This document shows, in pieces, positions 40,043-52,029 of a stretch of 64,000 bases of DNA. The translations under genes were made by a program, and so were the position numbers. Within the stretch, counting starts at the first letter, position 1. Each line of letters begins with the position of its first letter. The notes beneath the pieces were generated by a model. The model searched no databases. It saw only the letters and a list, made by a program, of their open reading frames with translations, and was not told the origin of the DNA. This stretch comes from Epiperipatus broadwayi (Eukaryota > Onychophora > Udeonychophora > Euonychophora > Peripatidae): contig JAQFVV010006199.1 of assembly GCA_028023455.1 (NCBI GenBank), forward strand, positions 3,496,646-3,560,645, written 5' to 3'.

Positions 40043-43000
40043 GTGTGCAGGTGCCAATTTATCTATTTTTATAGCTTGTGTTAGGTGACAACTTTAAAAT
40101 ACTGACTTTTGACATTTAAATCTATGCCTCTTTTCCTTTATTGGTTTAAATCCATGTTCTACCGAAACCAGAGAAAGGTTGCTAACCAAAAATTTAATTA
40201 ATATTTAGTTTTTTTAAAAATAATTAATTTCTCTGTTTAGACAATTAAAATTTAAATATTTCTTGTAAAAATAATTATTTACAAATTTAGATATTAAAAT
40301 AAAAAATATGTATTATATAATTGAAATTTACATTGTTTTAAAATAAATATATTTACTACAATATTTAATACATTCATTTAATATTAATTTTAACCCATAA
40401 AAAGTTGCTCAGAATATATTTTAAATTGTCTTTTAAAATTAGATATTTAATAATACTTTAAAATAAATAAATGTTAAAGTTAAATATTACATTTATTCAT
40501 TCATCCAGACATTCATTTAGTTACTATTTTAAATCCTATCTTTAAATATTATTAGCTTTATTATAACTTTTTGTAAATAAATAACTCTAAACATTTAATT
40601 ATAATATTCTGTGGTAAAAATTAATATTATATTAATGCATTATGAATTCAATTCAATTAAGAACAAATCTAAATATATGTTAAGATTAACATTAGCCTTT
40701 TGAAACATTTTAGTAGTTAAATTATGCTATAAATCAATACTATTAACTTATAAAATACATTATTCATTACTTTAAGCTATAAACTATTAACTATTTAATT
40801 ACACTGGCATGATAAGCACTATTTAAGATTAAAGTATTGTAAGTCAAACAACTAAAATTATTTTACAGCTACACAGACTTAAAAAAATATTGATACATTA
40901 TCTTTTTGCACGCAGAGTCATAGGCACTAACAAAAATCTATTTACTATAAAATTAAATTATATAATTTTTTTAGATACTTTGTCATAAGACATGCCTTGG
41001 CATTTAGCTTCAGACAAAAGCTAAAGGTTACTATATATATATATATACAGCTTTGGCAGATAATGATTAAAAGATTCTAATTGATGTACACTGGATAAAA
41101 AATGATTGATTGGATGATTTTTAGTTCTATCCAATTTGACTGTTGCATTTCCAAGGATTTAAAAGAAGTATTTTTGATGAAACATAATGCCAAGTAGCAT
41201 AATCCTGAACATAGAATAAAAAATTTTTCTCCATGGTATATCTTAACAAGAATATATAAAAAATATTTTTTTAAAAATAAATGAATGAATTTAACAAACA
41301 CATCTATTATTCTTTTCTTTTATTTCAGCCATTTTATTATGCATTATTTGGATTTTTTTAATTTGAATTAGTCAATATTATAGCAAAACACAATCATTTT
41401 TATAAATTATAATATGAACACTTATTCTGTTGAAATTTGTGTGAAATAATAAATTAGATAATAAATAATCTGCATTTTAATCTGTTGCAATACAAACACA
41501 AGTCTGAATTATATATATATATATATATATTTATCAGTTATGCCTAGCCTGGCTAAAATCTTATTTTATATAAAGCATATTTTACTTGCTTAATCTAAAA
41601 ATAACAAAGATGAAATGCACATGGTTATTAAATGTAATAAAATAATTTAATAGTCAAAAAAATACTTAATATATAATAAAGAACCTGACCATTGTATATT
41701 GTAAAGGATGGAAGAATCCACTCTTTCCATCAAAGTGCCATTTATGTTTTTTTTTAAAATCTCTTTAATTTGGCTTAGCCATAAGGGTTTGTATATAGTT
41801 TGTGGTTGCTAGTTGTTGTTATTTAGTTCATTATATTTTATTGTGATATGTGCCTTTATTGGTGATTGTGGAGTTTAAATAGCAATGATAATATATAAAT
41901 TTGTATTTGTCTATGTATATAAATAATAGCATATAAAATTACTACTATATATTTTGTATTTTATTTTTGATAATTGTTTATGATATAATTTTATTGTTTA
42001 TTGCTTATTTATTTATTTATTTTTGTAAACTGCCAAAACTGATTTTTTTGATATTTTTTTTTTTTGTGTATTATTGTTTTATTTTAATATTTTAAAAATA
42101 TCAACAATTGTTGTATTAAAAATAAACAATAGAAAGGGATCATTATAGCAACAAAAGAGAAGAGATCATCACTATTAAAACTGAAAGAAAGAAGTCAAAA
42201 CTTTATTTTGTCTGTTTCATAATTTTTTTTTTGGCATAATTACAACAGTATTGGACTCAGATATAGCATCAGAATGTCAGGCTAGAACAATAGATTACTT
42301 TCTGGGGCATCTAGCCCCTTTTGCCTATCTTACTTCACTATCAAAATGCAGTGAAACACGTAATTAATTACCAAGCCAGAGTCAAAAAGTTGACAGCGAA
42401 GAGAATAACTATTCTGACTGTAAGATCTTTTAATCATTTTGACTAAATGGTCAAATCAATCTGCCAATGCAGCTAATTCATCAATTTAAATCTTAAAAAA
42501 AAATGACTGAGATTAATTGCTCAAGCAGGAAATATAAACATGCATTCATTAATGTATTTTTTTTTAAAAAGTTATTTCACCTGCTATGACATGGAACCAA
42601 AATTAAAATATTTTAAATAAACAAGAAACTGTAAATGATAAAGAAAGTTAAGATTATATAGGTAACTAAAAATTAATCAATTTATTTATTTATTTTCTTT
42701 ATTTTAAAACATTTTTTTTTTTAAAGTCATTTTAAAAATAGGTGTTATATATATGGCAATTTGAAATTTTAATTGGTTGTTATAATTTAAAAACATATTC
42801 GTTTTCCATAAAATATTAAAACTTATATTTATGATAGTTTATTTATGATGTCTATGAACAGTTGATTTTAATATCTTAATTTTAATAATAAAAGTTATGC
42901 CAAAGGCAATTTATTAATTAATTTTTAATTTTTTTGTTATAAATTTTATATATGTAAATTGATTATAAATTCCAAGTTAAAGACAATGATTGTAGATATT

Positions 43001-44898
43001 GCACTTCATTCATTAGTAAAACCTGTTGTGTTTAATTTAAATGTATTACATATATACATATGCCAAGCATAAATATTGTGTATTATTTAAATTGAGAAAC
43101 AAATAAAGTGTTACTTGTTTGCATGGGGAATCATTTTTAAATATATATAACATAATAGATTTGTGCATTTTAAATTATATCGTTATTTTATATTTTCTTA
43201 ATCACTTGATTATTTTAATTTTTTTACTAGATGTGTTTTGAAAGGACGGACCAGGTTTAGTTATTTAACACCAGAGTTGTAGATTGATTTTCCTTCATAC
43301 ATTATGTAGGAATTGTTTTGATATGTATTTTCTTTGTCTATAAAAGTCATATAATATGGATCATAGAAATATATTTTATGGTAGGCGTTTAATGAAGACT
43401 GGATCAATGAAGTTATAAATAAAATGTTGAATTTTTCAGGCTAATATGGAAGCCTTATATCAATAATAAGTATAAATATTTGGTGCTCATGATAAAAGAG
43501 TAACATGGTTTAATGTAATTGAAGTAAATAGATATATAGACATAGCATAGTGGGGAAAGAATTCTTATAATATTTTGTGTTATTATTTTGTTAAACAATC
43601 CAGCCTTGAGAGGTACATCTATTGGTGTTAAATTATTACTTAAACAAGTTATTATCAACTTATCATTTTTATTTATTTATTAAAGTTTTATATATGACAA
43701 TTGATGAATGATTCCTATGCAAACATAAATTCCAATTCATGCTTATTGCTCATAAGTATTTCCATTTGACTCATGTTTAACAAAATTGGAAATTTGAAAA
43801 GTCAACTGATTTTGTATGTTCTTACATATATTTATTACTGTTTGAAATGATCTAACCACAATTTAAAATAAAGCACATATCATTTGTTTTATAAAAAAAG
43901 ATTTGGTATTTTTATTTAAAATTTATTAATAACTTTATTTTCTCTTTTCAGTGCAGAAGTCATTAGGTAATTTGTTAGATTTACATTCAATTAAATAGTA
44001 TTTTTGTATTTTGTTAATATTCAATCTCACAATTATTTAATTAAGCCATCATTAATTGAAATATTAAATTACATATAATCTTTGTTTGTAAATATAGGTT
44101 GGATTCAATGAAATTTTTTTGCTTCCAATTTATATTTCAGTGAATAATCAAATCATCAATCAAGTTAACCCTAAGAGTAAACCACTTAAGATGTCTTTAT
44201 CATTGTTATTTAGTATCCAGGTTTATTTTAGATATAGTTAGCTGAGGAAATTATTTGGGTAATAATTAAACCTCATTCATTCATACATAATATATTTTCT
44301 ATTGCATGGATGTAATCTATCAACAATTGCTTACTCAAATTGGTAGGTTTTCAAATAAAAGCTTAGCATCACAACCTAGTTCATTGCATTTTAAATTCAT
44401 TGATTGGGTTAGTTTATACTTGTTATGTATATACTTTAAGAAAATAAATCAAAACCTGAGATATGTTATAATGGAAGTGAATTGTCCATTTCAATTAGCT
44501 CATAGCAAATGGGGTGATTTCATCTTTTTTTCATATGTATATCACATTCCATTACATTTACCACCTAACCATTAGAACGACTGAACATTCAATTACAATA
44601 TATATAACATAAATTTAAGATTCAATGCTCTGATTGATAACTAATATGCAATATGATTTTTAGAATTATGTTCATGTATTCTAAAGAATATTTAGTAAAC
44701 TCTGGGTGTACATGAAATTAAAAATACAAATTTAAAGGCAAAAATTGTATATAAATACACACACATAAAAAACAGATTTGGCTATTCTGCAGACAAAATA
44801 AATAGCATAAATAATTGATAAACTTCTTTATTCATTTTGTTAACTACAATTTAAATTTCTTTTTAAAATAATAATTATTTCTGTATGTAACACACATG
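40043..44898. other. AT-rich desert with a GC-richer patch
   Basis: No gene recognised. Short TA runs lie at 41034-41047 and about 41509-41530. A less AT-rich patch at about 42235-42430 (GGGGCATCTAGCCCC, 15-nt near-palindrome) may be an old short repeat, but I could not identify it. Confidence 0.5.
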
Positions 44899-44930
44899 CA
44901 CACACACACATATATATATATATATATTGA
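44892..44930. repeat. (CA)n(TA)n microsatellite
   Basis: Alternating CA then TA units, ending just before a near-palindrome TTGAACCGGGTTCAA. Confidence 0.9.
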
Positions 44931-46250
44931 ACCGGGTTCAATGTGTGAATTCGAAACACCGGCCTCTTAGGCAGAGAAGAACATACTTGGAGAGTATGTA
45001 TGCCCAAACGATAGTTACAAAGTATATAACTAACGTTACATTTCCAGGACATAACTTCTTCTCGACTGTTGAGTTCAACACCAAGTTCAAAGCACTTTTT
45101 TTCTTTGTGTATAAACATGGGCGCCAGCTATCTATTCAAGGATGAATAAATAACGCACTTTAAGCAATGGCCACTAACTCAACACCTAAATCCACGACTA
45201 GCTCAGTTGTTTGTAATCACTAATAGATTATACTTAATTAGTGGTTAAAAGACTTGATAAAGAATTTGTTAAAAAGAATTTATAAAAAGAATTGTAAAAG
45301 AATTGATAAAAAGGAATTGATAAAAAGAATTGACCGACAAATAAAGTTTAATTTTAAAGATAATTTATTAACTAACATTTATTTACTAAATTTAAACATT
45401 TTATAATTCTAATAAAACACACGCATATTTTAAATTAACATTTCTAAATAGTCTAAATATTCCTATAGATTCAATAACAGAACACTCTAATTTCATTAAT
45501 AAATATTGGTAGAATGACCACGCACATATTAACTAATGCACACACATAATAATGATAATAAAGGACTACATAGCATTTGAAATTTAATCACACACATATC
45601 AATAGTTCATTTATGTATGATATCGAGTTCATATAATTAGACTCTTGGAGGATTCACACGAATTAATGAAATGCAATGGCTATTACACTATAAACGAAAA
45701 TAAGCAAATGTTTTACCTAGGATTTTGAACATAGATTTAACACTTTGTTTTCTTCCAGTATGAATGGTTCCAGTATGAATGCTTCCAACTGGCTGGGATG
45801 TTTCCTTGCTGAGTTTCCTGATTTTCACGATTATTACTATCGAAGACAATTAGATACGGACGGAGATTTTCTATGATGTTAAGCTGACATTATTTCATGG
45901 GCAGATCTGCTATTTTCATCGGACATCTGGGCTGGAGGTGAACGTGCGTTCCAAAATATTCTCAGCACTGCATTTTGTTTCTTAACTGACTCAATTAATT
46001 TCCGAACTGCACTCTCTCAATAACTGTGTGAACCTGATTGTCTCAACTAATTTGTGGAATGAATGACTGTCCGATAAAAAAGGTCTATTTATATCTGCAA
46101 CGTGTTGTCTTTCTGATATCTCCGGCAAAGATCTGTTGTCAAATTCCTTATCAATTAATCCTTTGATAAACGTGTTTTGAAAGATTGCTTAATTAGGAAT
46201 AGCCATGCAGAGATGTTGTTTTATATTTTGATTAATAACCATTGCTGTGT
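44931..46250 (-). other. GC-richer block, possible LTR and leader
   Basis: GC content rises sharply here and CpG is common, unlike the flanks. On the minus strand there is a TATA-like GATATAAATAGACC at 46096-46083. About 960 bp downstream lies CTGGCGCCCATG (45130-45119), whose TGGCGCC resembles a retrotransposon primer-binding site. No gag-like ORF follows in the 190 bp before the microsatellite. A young solo LTR with leader is possible, and so is an unrelated repeat. I did not find a second copy in the window. Confidence 0.3.
45251..45335 (+). repeat. Minisatellite, about 13-bp units
   Basis: About six degenerate copies of a unit close to TTGATAAAAAGAA, lying within the GC-richer block. Confidence 0.8.
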
Positions 46251-46550
46251 TTTTTAATAATAATCTTCTTTAACTTTATAATAACATTTATTCTATTGTT
46301 GACAATCGCACATATATACGGTCATATATTAGTTTTAACATTATTTTTTCTTTAATTAAACTTGAATGAAAAGAGATTTGTATGTTTTAACCCTTTAAAT
46401 TATATTTTGACAAATACTAAAAAAAACTTTTTAATTCTTATCTCTTTCGAAAACAAGCCGCAACAAACTCTCCAACATTTAATTTTATGTTTCTCTTTAA
46501 TGAAAGATTGTTTTAATAGTATAATTTTAGATAAAATTATATGTGCCTAT

Positions 46551-46602
46551 ATCAATATATATATATATATATATATATAACATTATATATATATATATAT
46601 AA
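46551..46602. repeat. (TA)n microsatellite, interrupted
   Basis: Two (TA)n runs separated by ACATTA. Confidence 0.9.
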
Positions 46603-47690
46603 CTTCTTTAACGAGCGTTATAAGCACATACTTATTGATATTATATATAAAATATGTAAATATAAATATTCCCAGTGATTAATATGATATAATACATTGA
46701 GATTAATACTCAAATTATAGTTTGTTAAGTAAATGAAATACTCACACTTCATAGCACAAGTCAAAAGTTTTTTAAAGAAAAAAAAATAGATCATGTTCTC
46801 TTTTTACCTCATTTTTTTTTACAAAGGCTTATCTAAAGCACTTTGGAAACAGAGCATGAATATTTTTAATTCAATCATATTACTATTTAAATTATATTTT
46901 ACATTGGTTTATATTAGCTCAGTCAATGAAACACAAATTAGCAAATAATATTTGACAAAATAAATAAATACTTACATAAAAAACATATTGAACATAGTTT
47001 AAAAATTACTAAACTAACCCATAAAAGATTAAAGTAAAGTGCTTATGGCAGCAAACTAAAATTTGATATTTCATCAAAACTATTATGTTAAATGGTATGT
47101 AAATAATTTGTTACCTGTAATTATTAAATATTCAAATCAAAACATTGCAGACATTTTATTAAGTGAAAAAAAAATTAAGAACTTTTTGCAAGACAAAAAA
47201 AAATGCAGGAGGTAAAAAATTTCAAAATGAATAGTTTAGGAGATAATATTTAATCAAAAAAAATAAAAAAATTAAGGACATAAGCTGCACTTATAATAAA
47301 TGCCTTTACCATAATCTATTAATGAAGTATTGGTTACATAGTTTATATTAATTTACATGTATACACCTGGGTCTCATTTTATGTGGTAGATAGGTTCCAC
47401 AGAAAACCCACATTAAAAAAAAATCACATAAAAATCAATTTAACTTACCTTAAAAAATGGGGGGTAGGTTCCATAATTTTCACAAATTGCATAAAAGCAA
47501 AGCAACAAGAAAAAATTACTTTAAAATTTGCATTAAAAAAATAAGGAAATAAAGTATGACTAATAAAAAATTTCAAATATTTGAAAAAAATTGATACAAG
47601 ACAAACTTTTTTTACTTTTTTTATTAATTACAGTATTTAATTTTATATTTTTTCTTTCATAGTTTAATTATTATCACTATTTGACAATAT
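46603..47690. other. AT-rich non-coding stretch
   Basis: No gene recognised. Around 47370-47500 the phrase TAGGTTCCA occurs twice about 80 nt apart, probably an old repeat. Confidence 0.45.
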
Positions 47691-47950
47691 GCGGTTCGTT
47701 TGTAAACTGGAAAGAAATCAGATTCATCACAAGAGGCAGCACAACTAGCACAACCTTTAGTCTTGTGGTGTGCTAATGGTTTTCTATCAACAATTGGTGA
47801 TTAGACTTTGAGATGATGATTTTACTAATTGTTTATGAAGCTCACGATATCCAGACTGCTATGTCTAGTTGTTAAGAGAATGCACTTCCATTAGTGCAAG
47901 TCTCTCTGTATATAAGACGCTCTACGAGTGTGTTAATAATGGCTAATGGT
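47691..47950. other. GC-richer non-coding patch
   Basis: Less AT-rich than its surroundings, no ORF, and no clear A or B box. It ends next to a fold-back element. Probably an unidentified dispersed repeat. Confidence 0.35.
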
Positions 47951-47954
47951 TAAA

Positions 47955-48130
47955 TTTTCTTTTATACACATATATATATATGGAGAAACTTTTAGACAGA
48001 AAAAAGTTACAAGTAAAAACTTTTAAAGATACATTCTCTTTAAGTAGAAATTAAAAGTCCTTAGATATTTTTACTTGTAACTTTTTTCTGTCTAAAAGTC
48101 TTTCCATGTACATATGTGTATAAAAGAAAA
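47955..48130. mobile_element. Fold-back (MITE-like) element beside PLE1
   Basis: A 38-nt arm (47982-48019, starting GGAGAAACTTTTAGACAG) is mirrored at 48068-48105 with few mismatches around a 48-nt spacer. Both arms are bordered by TA runs and the phrase TATACACATATAT or its complement followed by AAAAGAAAAT. A related half copy lies at 50738-50848 on the other side of PLE1, so PLE1 may have inserted into or next to this element. Confidence 0.7.
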
Positions 48131-48160
48131 TATAAACACATTTTAAAAATACATTCTTTT

Positions 48161-48403
48161 TAATAATAAAAATACTTAATTGTAAATTATTAGAGAAAAA
48201 ATATATAGTTAATAATAAATTTGGCTGAACGTTTTCGAGGAACCGTGCCTCATACTCATAGCCTTTGTGAAAATGTACTTAATATATGTAAATGAGAATA
48301 TTCAAATGAGTTACTGTTACGTAGCCCATTTTTTCGAGATGTCGAAGCACGTGTCTCTTCTGTTGATTGCATGGATGTCTCTGTTAATGTAGAATGCCTC
48401 CTT
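48161..48403 (-). repeat. PLE1 3' end (left inverted repeat)
   Basis: Contains the last coding codons from 48403 down to the stop at 48317, then the 3' UTR. It is the direct source of the mirrored copy at 50473-50715. Confidence 0.9.
48223..48263 (-). ncRNA. Structured hairpin in PLE1 3' UTR, hammerhead-like
   Basis: The minus strand reads GGCT, then GAGTATGAGG, a 7-nt loop, CCTCGAAAAC and finally AGCC. GAGG/CCTC forms a stem, GAAAAC follows, and GGCT/AGCC can close the structure. PLEs are known to carry hammerheads near their ends. Here the CTGATGA box is not intact, so I call it a conserved 3' structure rather than a ribozyme. A mirrored copy is at 50613-50653. Confidence 0.4.
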
Positions 48404-50437
48404 TATTTTTCTCCTGTAGTCGTTTGGTTCTGAGCATAAAATAACGGGGTTAGCGGGAATGAAATTGTGCCCTGATTGTTTAGTATGTTCAAAAAATGCA
48501 GAAGATGTACTGCTGTTCGTTTGGGCTCTGTTGAAGGTGTACCGATGTTGAGCCAATCTGGTGTTAATTGTGGCTTTCGTTTCACCATAATATGTGGCGT
48601 GGCATCCGGCTTGGGGGCAGGAAATGGAGTACACCACATGTGGGGTGAGCGCTGGGTCAATGTAGTCTTTGGAGTTATTGATCAACCTATTAGTGTTGGG
48701 TGGAGTTCTGAATATTATGCTGAATTTGTTGCTCAAGGTTTTCGTTAGTTTGCTGGATATTTTAGGGATGTAGGGGACCGTTATTCTAGGTAGATTGGTG
48801 CGAGGCAATTTATCATCTATTGTGCTGTTGAATTTCATGACTTTTCTCCTAATGGTTTTGTATTTGAATCCTGCTGCTAATAGGTCTTTAATATAATTGT
48901 TAATATTTTCCTTCCTATGTGCTTCATATTTACACAAGTGATAGTTTCTAAACATAAATGCTTTGAGACCTGCGAATTTGTGCGATGCAGGTGATTTAGA
49001 ATTAGGATGGATGCAGCTTCGGATTTCGAATGGTTTAACAATCATTTTGTAATCTATTGAACGGCGGTCTCTTGATACGGAAAGGTCAAGATATTTGAGT
49101 TCATTACTGTTTTCATATGTAATAGAAAAAGATAGTTTAGTTGTGCTTTGTAATTCGCGTTGTATATTTAAAATATTATTTTTAGATGCTATAACGAAAA
49201 TGTCATCTACATATCGTGTATATATGAAGTCTGGGTTATTGTTGAAATATTTTGGAATGATGGATTGCTCATATTTATCTAAGTATATACTGGATAACAC
49301 GCCACTGATAGGGAGGCCCATGGGCCAACCATCTTGCATTGTGTACCATTTATCTTCGAAAAGAGTGAAAATATGGGAGTCAAGCCATGTCAGGAAAGCC
49401 ATAATAAATTTAATTCTCTCGTTAGGACAAGATATTCGCAACAACTCTTCGTGTATAATTTGGATGGATGCTTTTCTATTGATTGATCCATATAATTCCT
49501 TAACATCCATCGTGGCCATAACAGAACTATGAGAGATTTGAGTGTTTTTAATTCTGGAGATGAATTGAAAAGATGAATTTATTGTGTATGAGCCAAAATT
49601 AAGGTAATCTATAATCAATTGATTAACCAATTTGGCTGTATCGAAATAATGCACGCCAGCGAAATCCATCATCAATCTAAGCGGTTCGCCTGGTTTATGT
49701 TGTTTTGAATTGGCAAACATTCGGGGAGGTCTAGTGGCAGAAGGATAAATCCTGTAATACTCGGATTTAGTGATCCCTTTGTCCTTGAAAGTCCGAAGCA
49801 CACCATTAATAAATTTATCTCGGTCGAGTTTGATGTTAAAAGTGTTATCATGTACCAACTTTAATATTTTAATTTGGTCATGCATTTTATCTTTGTAATC
49901 GGTGTTATTTAATAAAACAAAGCGATTGCCTTTGTCTTCTTTGAGACAAATGATGTTGTGTGTTTTGAAATATTGTTTAGTATTTAACACACTTTTATTC
50001 CATGCTTTGTCTTCCTTATCAATGAAATTGTTATTTAGTAGTTTAGCTATGTCTGTGATGATAGCGTCTCTTTGTGTGTTGTTAATGAGAGATGCTTCGA
50101 TGTCTGCTATTAATTCACGCTTAGGGGATGTCCAACTTCCTCCTACATATTTAGGTCCGAGAGATAAAATTTTCTTGATTTCGTATGGCGGTGTAGTTGA
50201 AGTTTTATTAACGAACGCGTTTATATTAATGCCGCGGTGGTTTTTATTTTGTTTAATAGATAAGAAATGTATTTTATTTTCAAATTTTACTATTAGAAAT
50301 CTCTCAGTTTTACGCAACTTATCTTGCATCCACTGGGGGATTACATAGTTCGCTGTCATTTTGTTCCATCTAATTGTTTGCTTTTTAAAAACATCACTGC
50401 ATCCATGAGTTATGTGTGCCAACAGTTGTTTCTGCAA
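48317..50437 (-). CDS. Penelope-like reverse transcriptase / GIY-YIG endonuclease
   Basis: This 706-residue protein would copy the element's RNA and nick the target for insertion. An N-terminal region (1-160) leads to KEDKGNRFVLLN (166-177) and SKQHKPGEPLRL (244-255). RT motif A is MDVKELYGSI with Asp311, motif B is WPMGLPISG (371-379), and motif C is YTRYVDDIF with Asp411-412. ELKYLDLSV (446-454) resembles the later RT motif. The GIY-YIG nuclease starts at VVYSI (601-605), with C607 and C612, YYGET (616-620), Arg627 and a late Glu680. The frame has no stops or shifts and all catalytic residues look present, so it may be active. The first ATG lies 36 bp from the inverted repeat. Motif B differs from the usual MGSPLSP. 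Confidence 0.92.
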   Translation of the reverse strand: MQKQLLAHITHGCSDVFKKQTIRWNKMTANYVIPQWMQDKLRKTERFLIVKFENKIHFLSIKQNKNHRGININAFVNKTSTTPPYEIKKILSLGPKYVGGSWTSPKRELIADIEASLINNTQRDAIITDIAKLLNNNFIDKEDKAWNKSVLNTKQYFKTHNIICLKEDKGNRFVLLNNTDYKDKMHDQIKILKLVHDNTFNIKLDRDKFINGVLRTFKDKGITKSEYYRIYPSATRPPRMFANSKQHKPGEPLRLMMDFAGVHYFDTAKLVNQLIIDYLNFGSYTINSSFQFISRIKNTQISHSSVMATMDVKELYGSINRKASIQIIHEELLRISCPNERIKFIMAFLTWLDSHIFTLFEDKWYTMQDGWPMGLPISGVLSSIYLDKYEQSIIPKYFNNNPDFIYTRYVDDIFVIASKNNILNIQRELQSTTKLSFSITYENSNELKYLDLSVSRDRRSIDYKMIVKPFEIRSCIHPNSKSPASHKFAGLKAFMFRNYHLCKYEAHRKENINNYIKDLLAAGFKYKTIRRKVMKFNSTIDDKLPRTNLPRITVPYIPKISSKLTKTLSNKFSIIFRTPPNTNRLINNSKDYIDPALTPHVVYSISCPQAGCHATYYGETKATINTRLAQHRYTFNRAQTNSSTSSAFFEHTKQSGHNFIPANPVILCSEPNDYRRKIKEAFYINRDIHAINRRDTCFDISKKWAT

Positions 50438-50472
50438 ATCATTCTTAATTTTAACATGATTATAAATTGTTC

Positions 50473-50715
50473 AAGGAGGCATTCTACATTAACAGAGACA
50501 TCCATGCAATCAACAGAAGAGACACGTGCTTCGACATCTCGAAAAAATGGGCTACGTAACAGTAACTCATTTGAATATTCTCATTTACATATATTAAGTA
50601 CATTTTCACAAAGGCTATGAGTATGAGGCACGGTTCCTCGAAAACGTTCAGCCAAATTTATTATTAACTATATATTTTTTCTCTAATAATTTACAATTAA
50701 GTATTTTTATTATTA
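50473..50715 (+). repeat. PLE1 right inverted repeat (copied 3' end)
   Basis: Mirror of 48161-48403, including the last codons and stop of the ORF in plus orientation. It is not an independent gene. Its position directly 5' of the ORF makes a partial head-to-head structure. Confidence 0.9.
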
Positions 50716-50737
50716 CAAATAAGGAGAAATTAAAACG

Positions 50738-50848
50738 ACATTTATTCTTTTTAAGTAGAAAATAAAAATTATAACTTTTCTCCCTAAAAGTTTCTCCATA
50801 TATATATATATGTATATATATATGTGTGTGTGTGTATAAAAGAAAATA
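50738..50848 (+). repeat. Direct flanking segment of PLE1 with (TA/TG)n
   Basis: Resembles 48031-48128 in the same orientation: TTTTTAAGTAGAAA, then AACTTTTCTCCCTAAAAGTTTCTCC, a (TA)n/(TG)n run, then TGTATAAAAGAAAATAT. It may be a terminal direct repeat (pLTR-like) or a duplicated MITE at the target. Confidence 0.55.
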
Positions 50849-51530
50849 TACATATACACATACATAACACAGGCATACAACAACTATTTAGCTCTCGTTA
50901 GATTTTAAGAACTTGTTCATTGCAGCAAACTCAGATTTCAGAATTTTCTGACATTTTTCTTTGTTTCATTATATAATGTTCACATTTTGTTTCTATAAAT
51001 ATTAAAAAAATGAGATCGCAATCCAAACAAAAAAATATACATTATCATTGAAAGATTATTTTCAGTTTACAAAATCAACACAATCTTTATTTCTGATTAT
51101 TTTTAAAAATCTAAAAAAATATTTATTTATTTCTGTTATCATTAATGAAATATGTTTTAAAAGTTTAAATTTTTTGAATATTTATTGTGACATTTTTATA
51201 CTTGTAAGTATAAGTAGATTGTTTAGTAGAAGATAAGTTGTCTAAACAGTTTCAGGCCATATTCAGATTAGCGGCTAATATGACGTTATATTTTTGAAGA
51301 AAAAAAAGTATTTCAAGTCAAAATAAGTTATTAATAATTTATATTTCTTGATATCTAATAAATATAGTGAAATATGAACTTCTTTATCGCATAAAAAGAT
51401 ATTAAGAAGAAACATGAATGCATAACTTCAAAATTGCATTAAAAAAATCCACAAAAAACAATACCCAGATGTATTACCTATTACATACATACATATTATA
51501 CTTTAGGATTAAAGGAGTTAATATTGCATG
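50849..51530. other. AT-rich non-coding stretch
   Basis: No gene or element recognised. Confidence 0.5.
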
Positions 51531-51532
51531 TC

Positions 51533-51601
<69 letters not shown>

Positions 51602-51605
51602 ATTT
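51531..51605. repeat. (TA)n tract with hairpin arms
   Basis: Two TA runs separated by TAAATAACAA. The right end TTGTTATTTA is its complement, so the tract can extrude as a cruciform. Confidence 0.9.
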
Positions 51606-51967
51606 ACATCACATTCAAAAATAATTATTTACAAGTAGTGGCCTATTTCTTAAATATTATAAATTTCCAAGCACTCGCCCACCAGTAAGAGTTTAAAAAA
51701 CTTAAGTGAATCACTTAAGTTTAAAGCATAAATTCTATATACACCAACCCTGGCAGACTATGCTTAAATCAGGGCTTGAGTCTATTGTGTGCCTGGTGTT
51801 ATAATCAAATATTTAATTGTACAAATGTTAGTTTTACTGTAGAATTTAAATTAGTTTTATGGGTTAGTGTTTAGTTATAAAAACTGTAAAAGCATATTAT
51901 ATATGATTAAAGAAATAATTTCAAAAACAAAATATTAATATTTGACAATTTTCATCAAAAATATTAG

Positions 51968-51970
<3 letters not shown>
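51606..51970. other. AT-rich spacer
   Basis: Nothing recognised apart from a small inverted match, AAACTTAAGTGA and TCACTTAAGTTT, at 51698-51722. Confidence 0.5.

Positions 51971-52022
<52 letters not shown>
51971..52022. repeat. (TA)n microsatellite
   Basis: About 26 TA units. Confidence 0.95.

Positions 52023-52029
<7 letters not shown>

Larger units (their letters stand above)
48161..50715 (-). mobile_element. PLE1, intact Penelope-like element with inverted ends
   Basis: The element consists of one ORF with flanks formed by an inverted repeat of about 243 bp: 48161-48403 is mirrored at 50473-50715 and appears identical or nearly so. The left arm is the true 3' end, holding the last 28 codons, the stop and the 3' UTR. 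The right arm is an inverted copy of that end placed 36 bp upstream of the start codon. Outside lie similar direct segments at about 48031-48128 and 50738-50848. Composition is richer in GC and CpG than the surroundings, which suggests recent arrival. Confidence 0.85.

Noticed and set aside
42240-42430. Possible tRNA-like or SINE segment
   Set aside because: GC-richer than its surroundings, but no convincing A-box/B-box pair on either strand.
48476-50348. Plus-strand open frames of 90-148 codons inside PLE1
   Set aside because: They are antisense shadows of the 706-residue RT/endonuclease frame, with no domain of their own.
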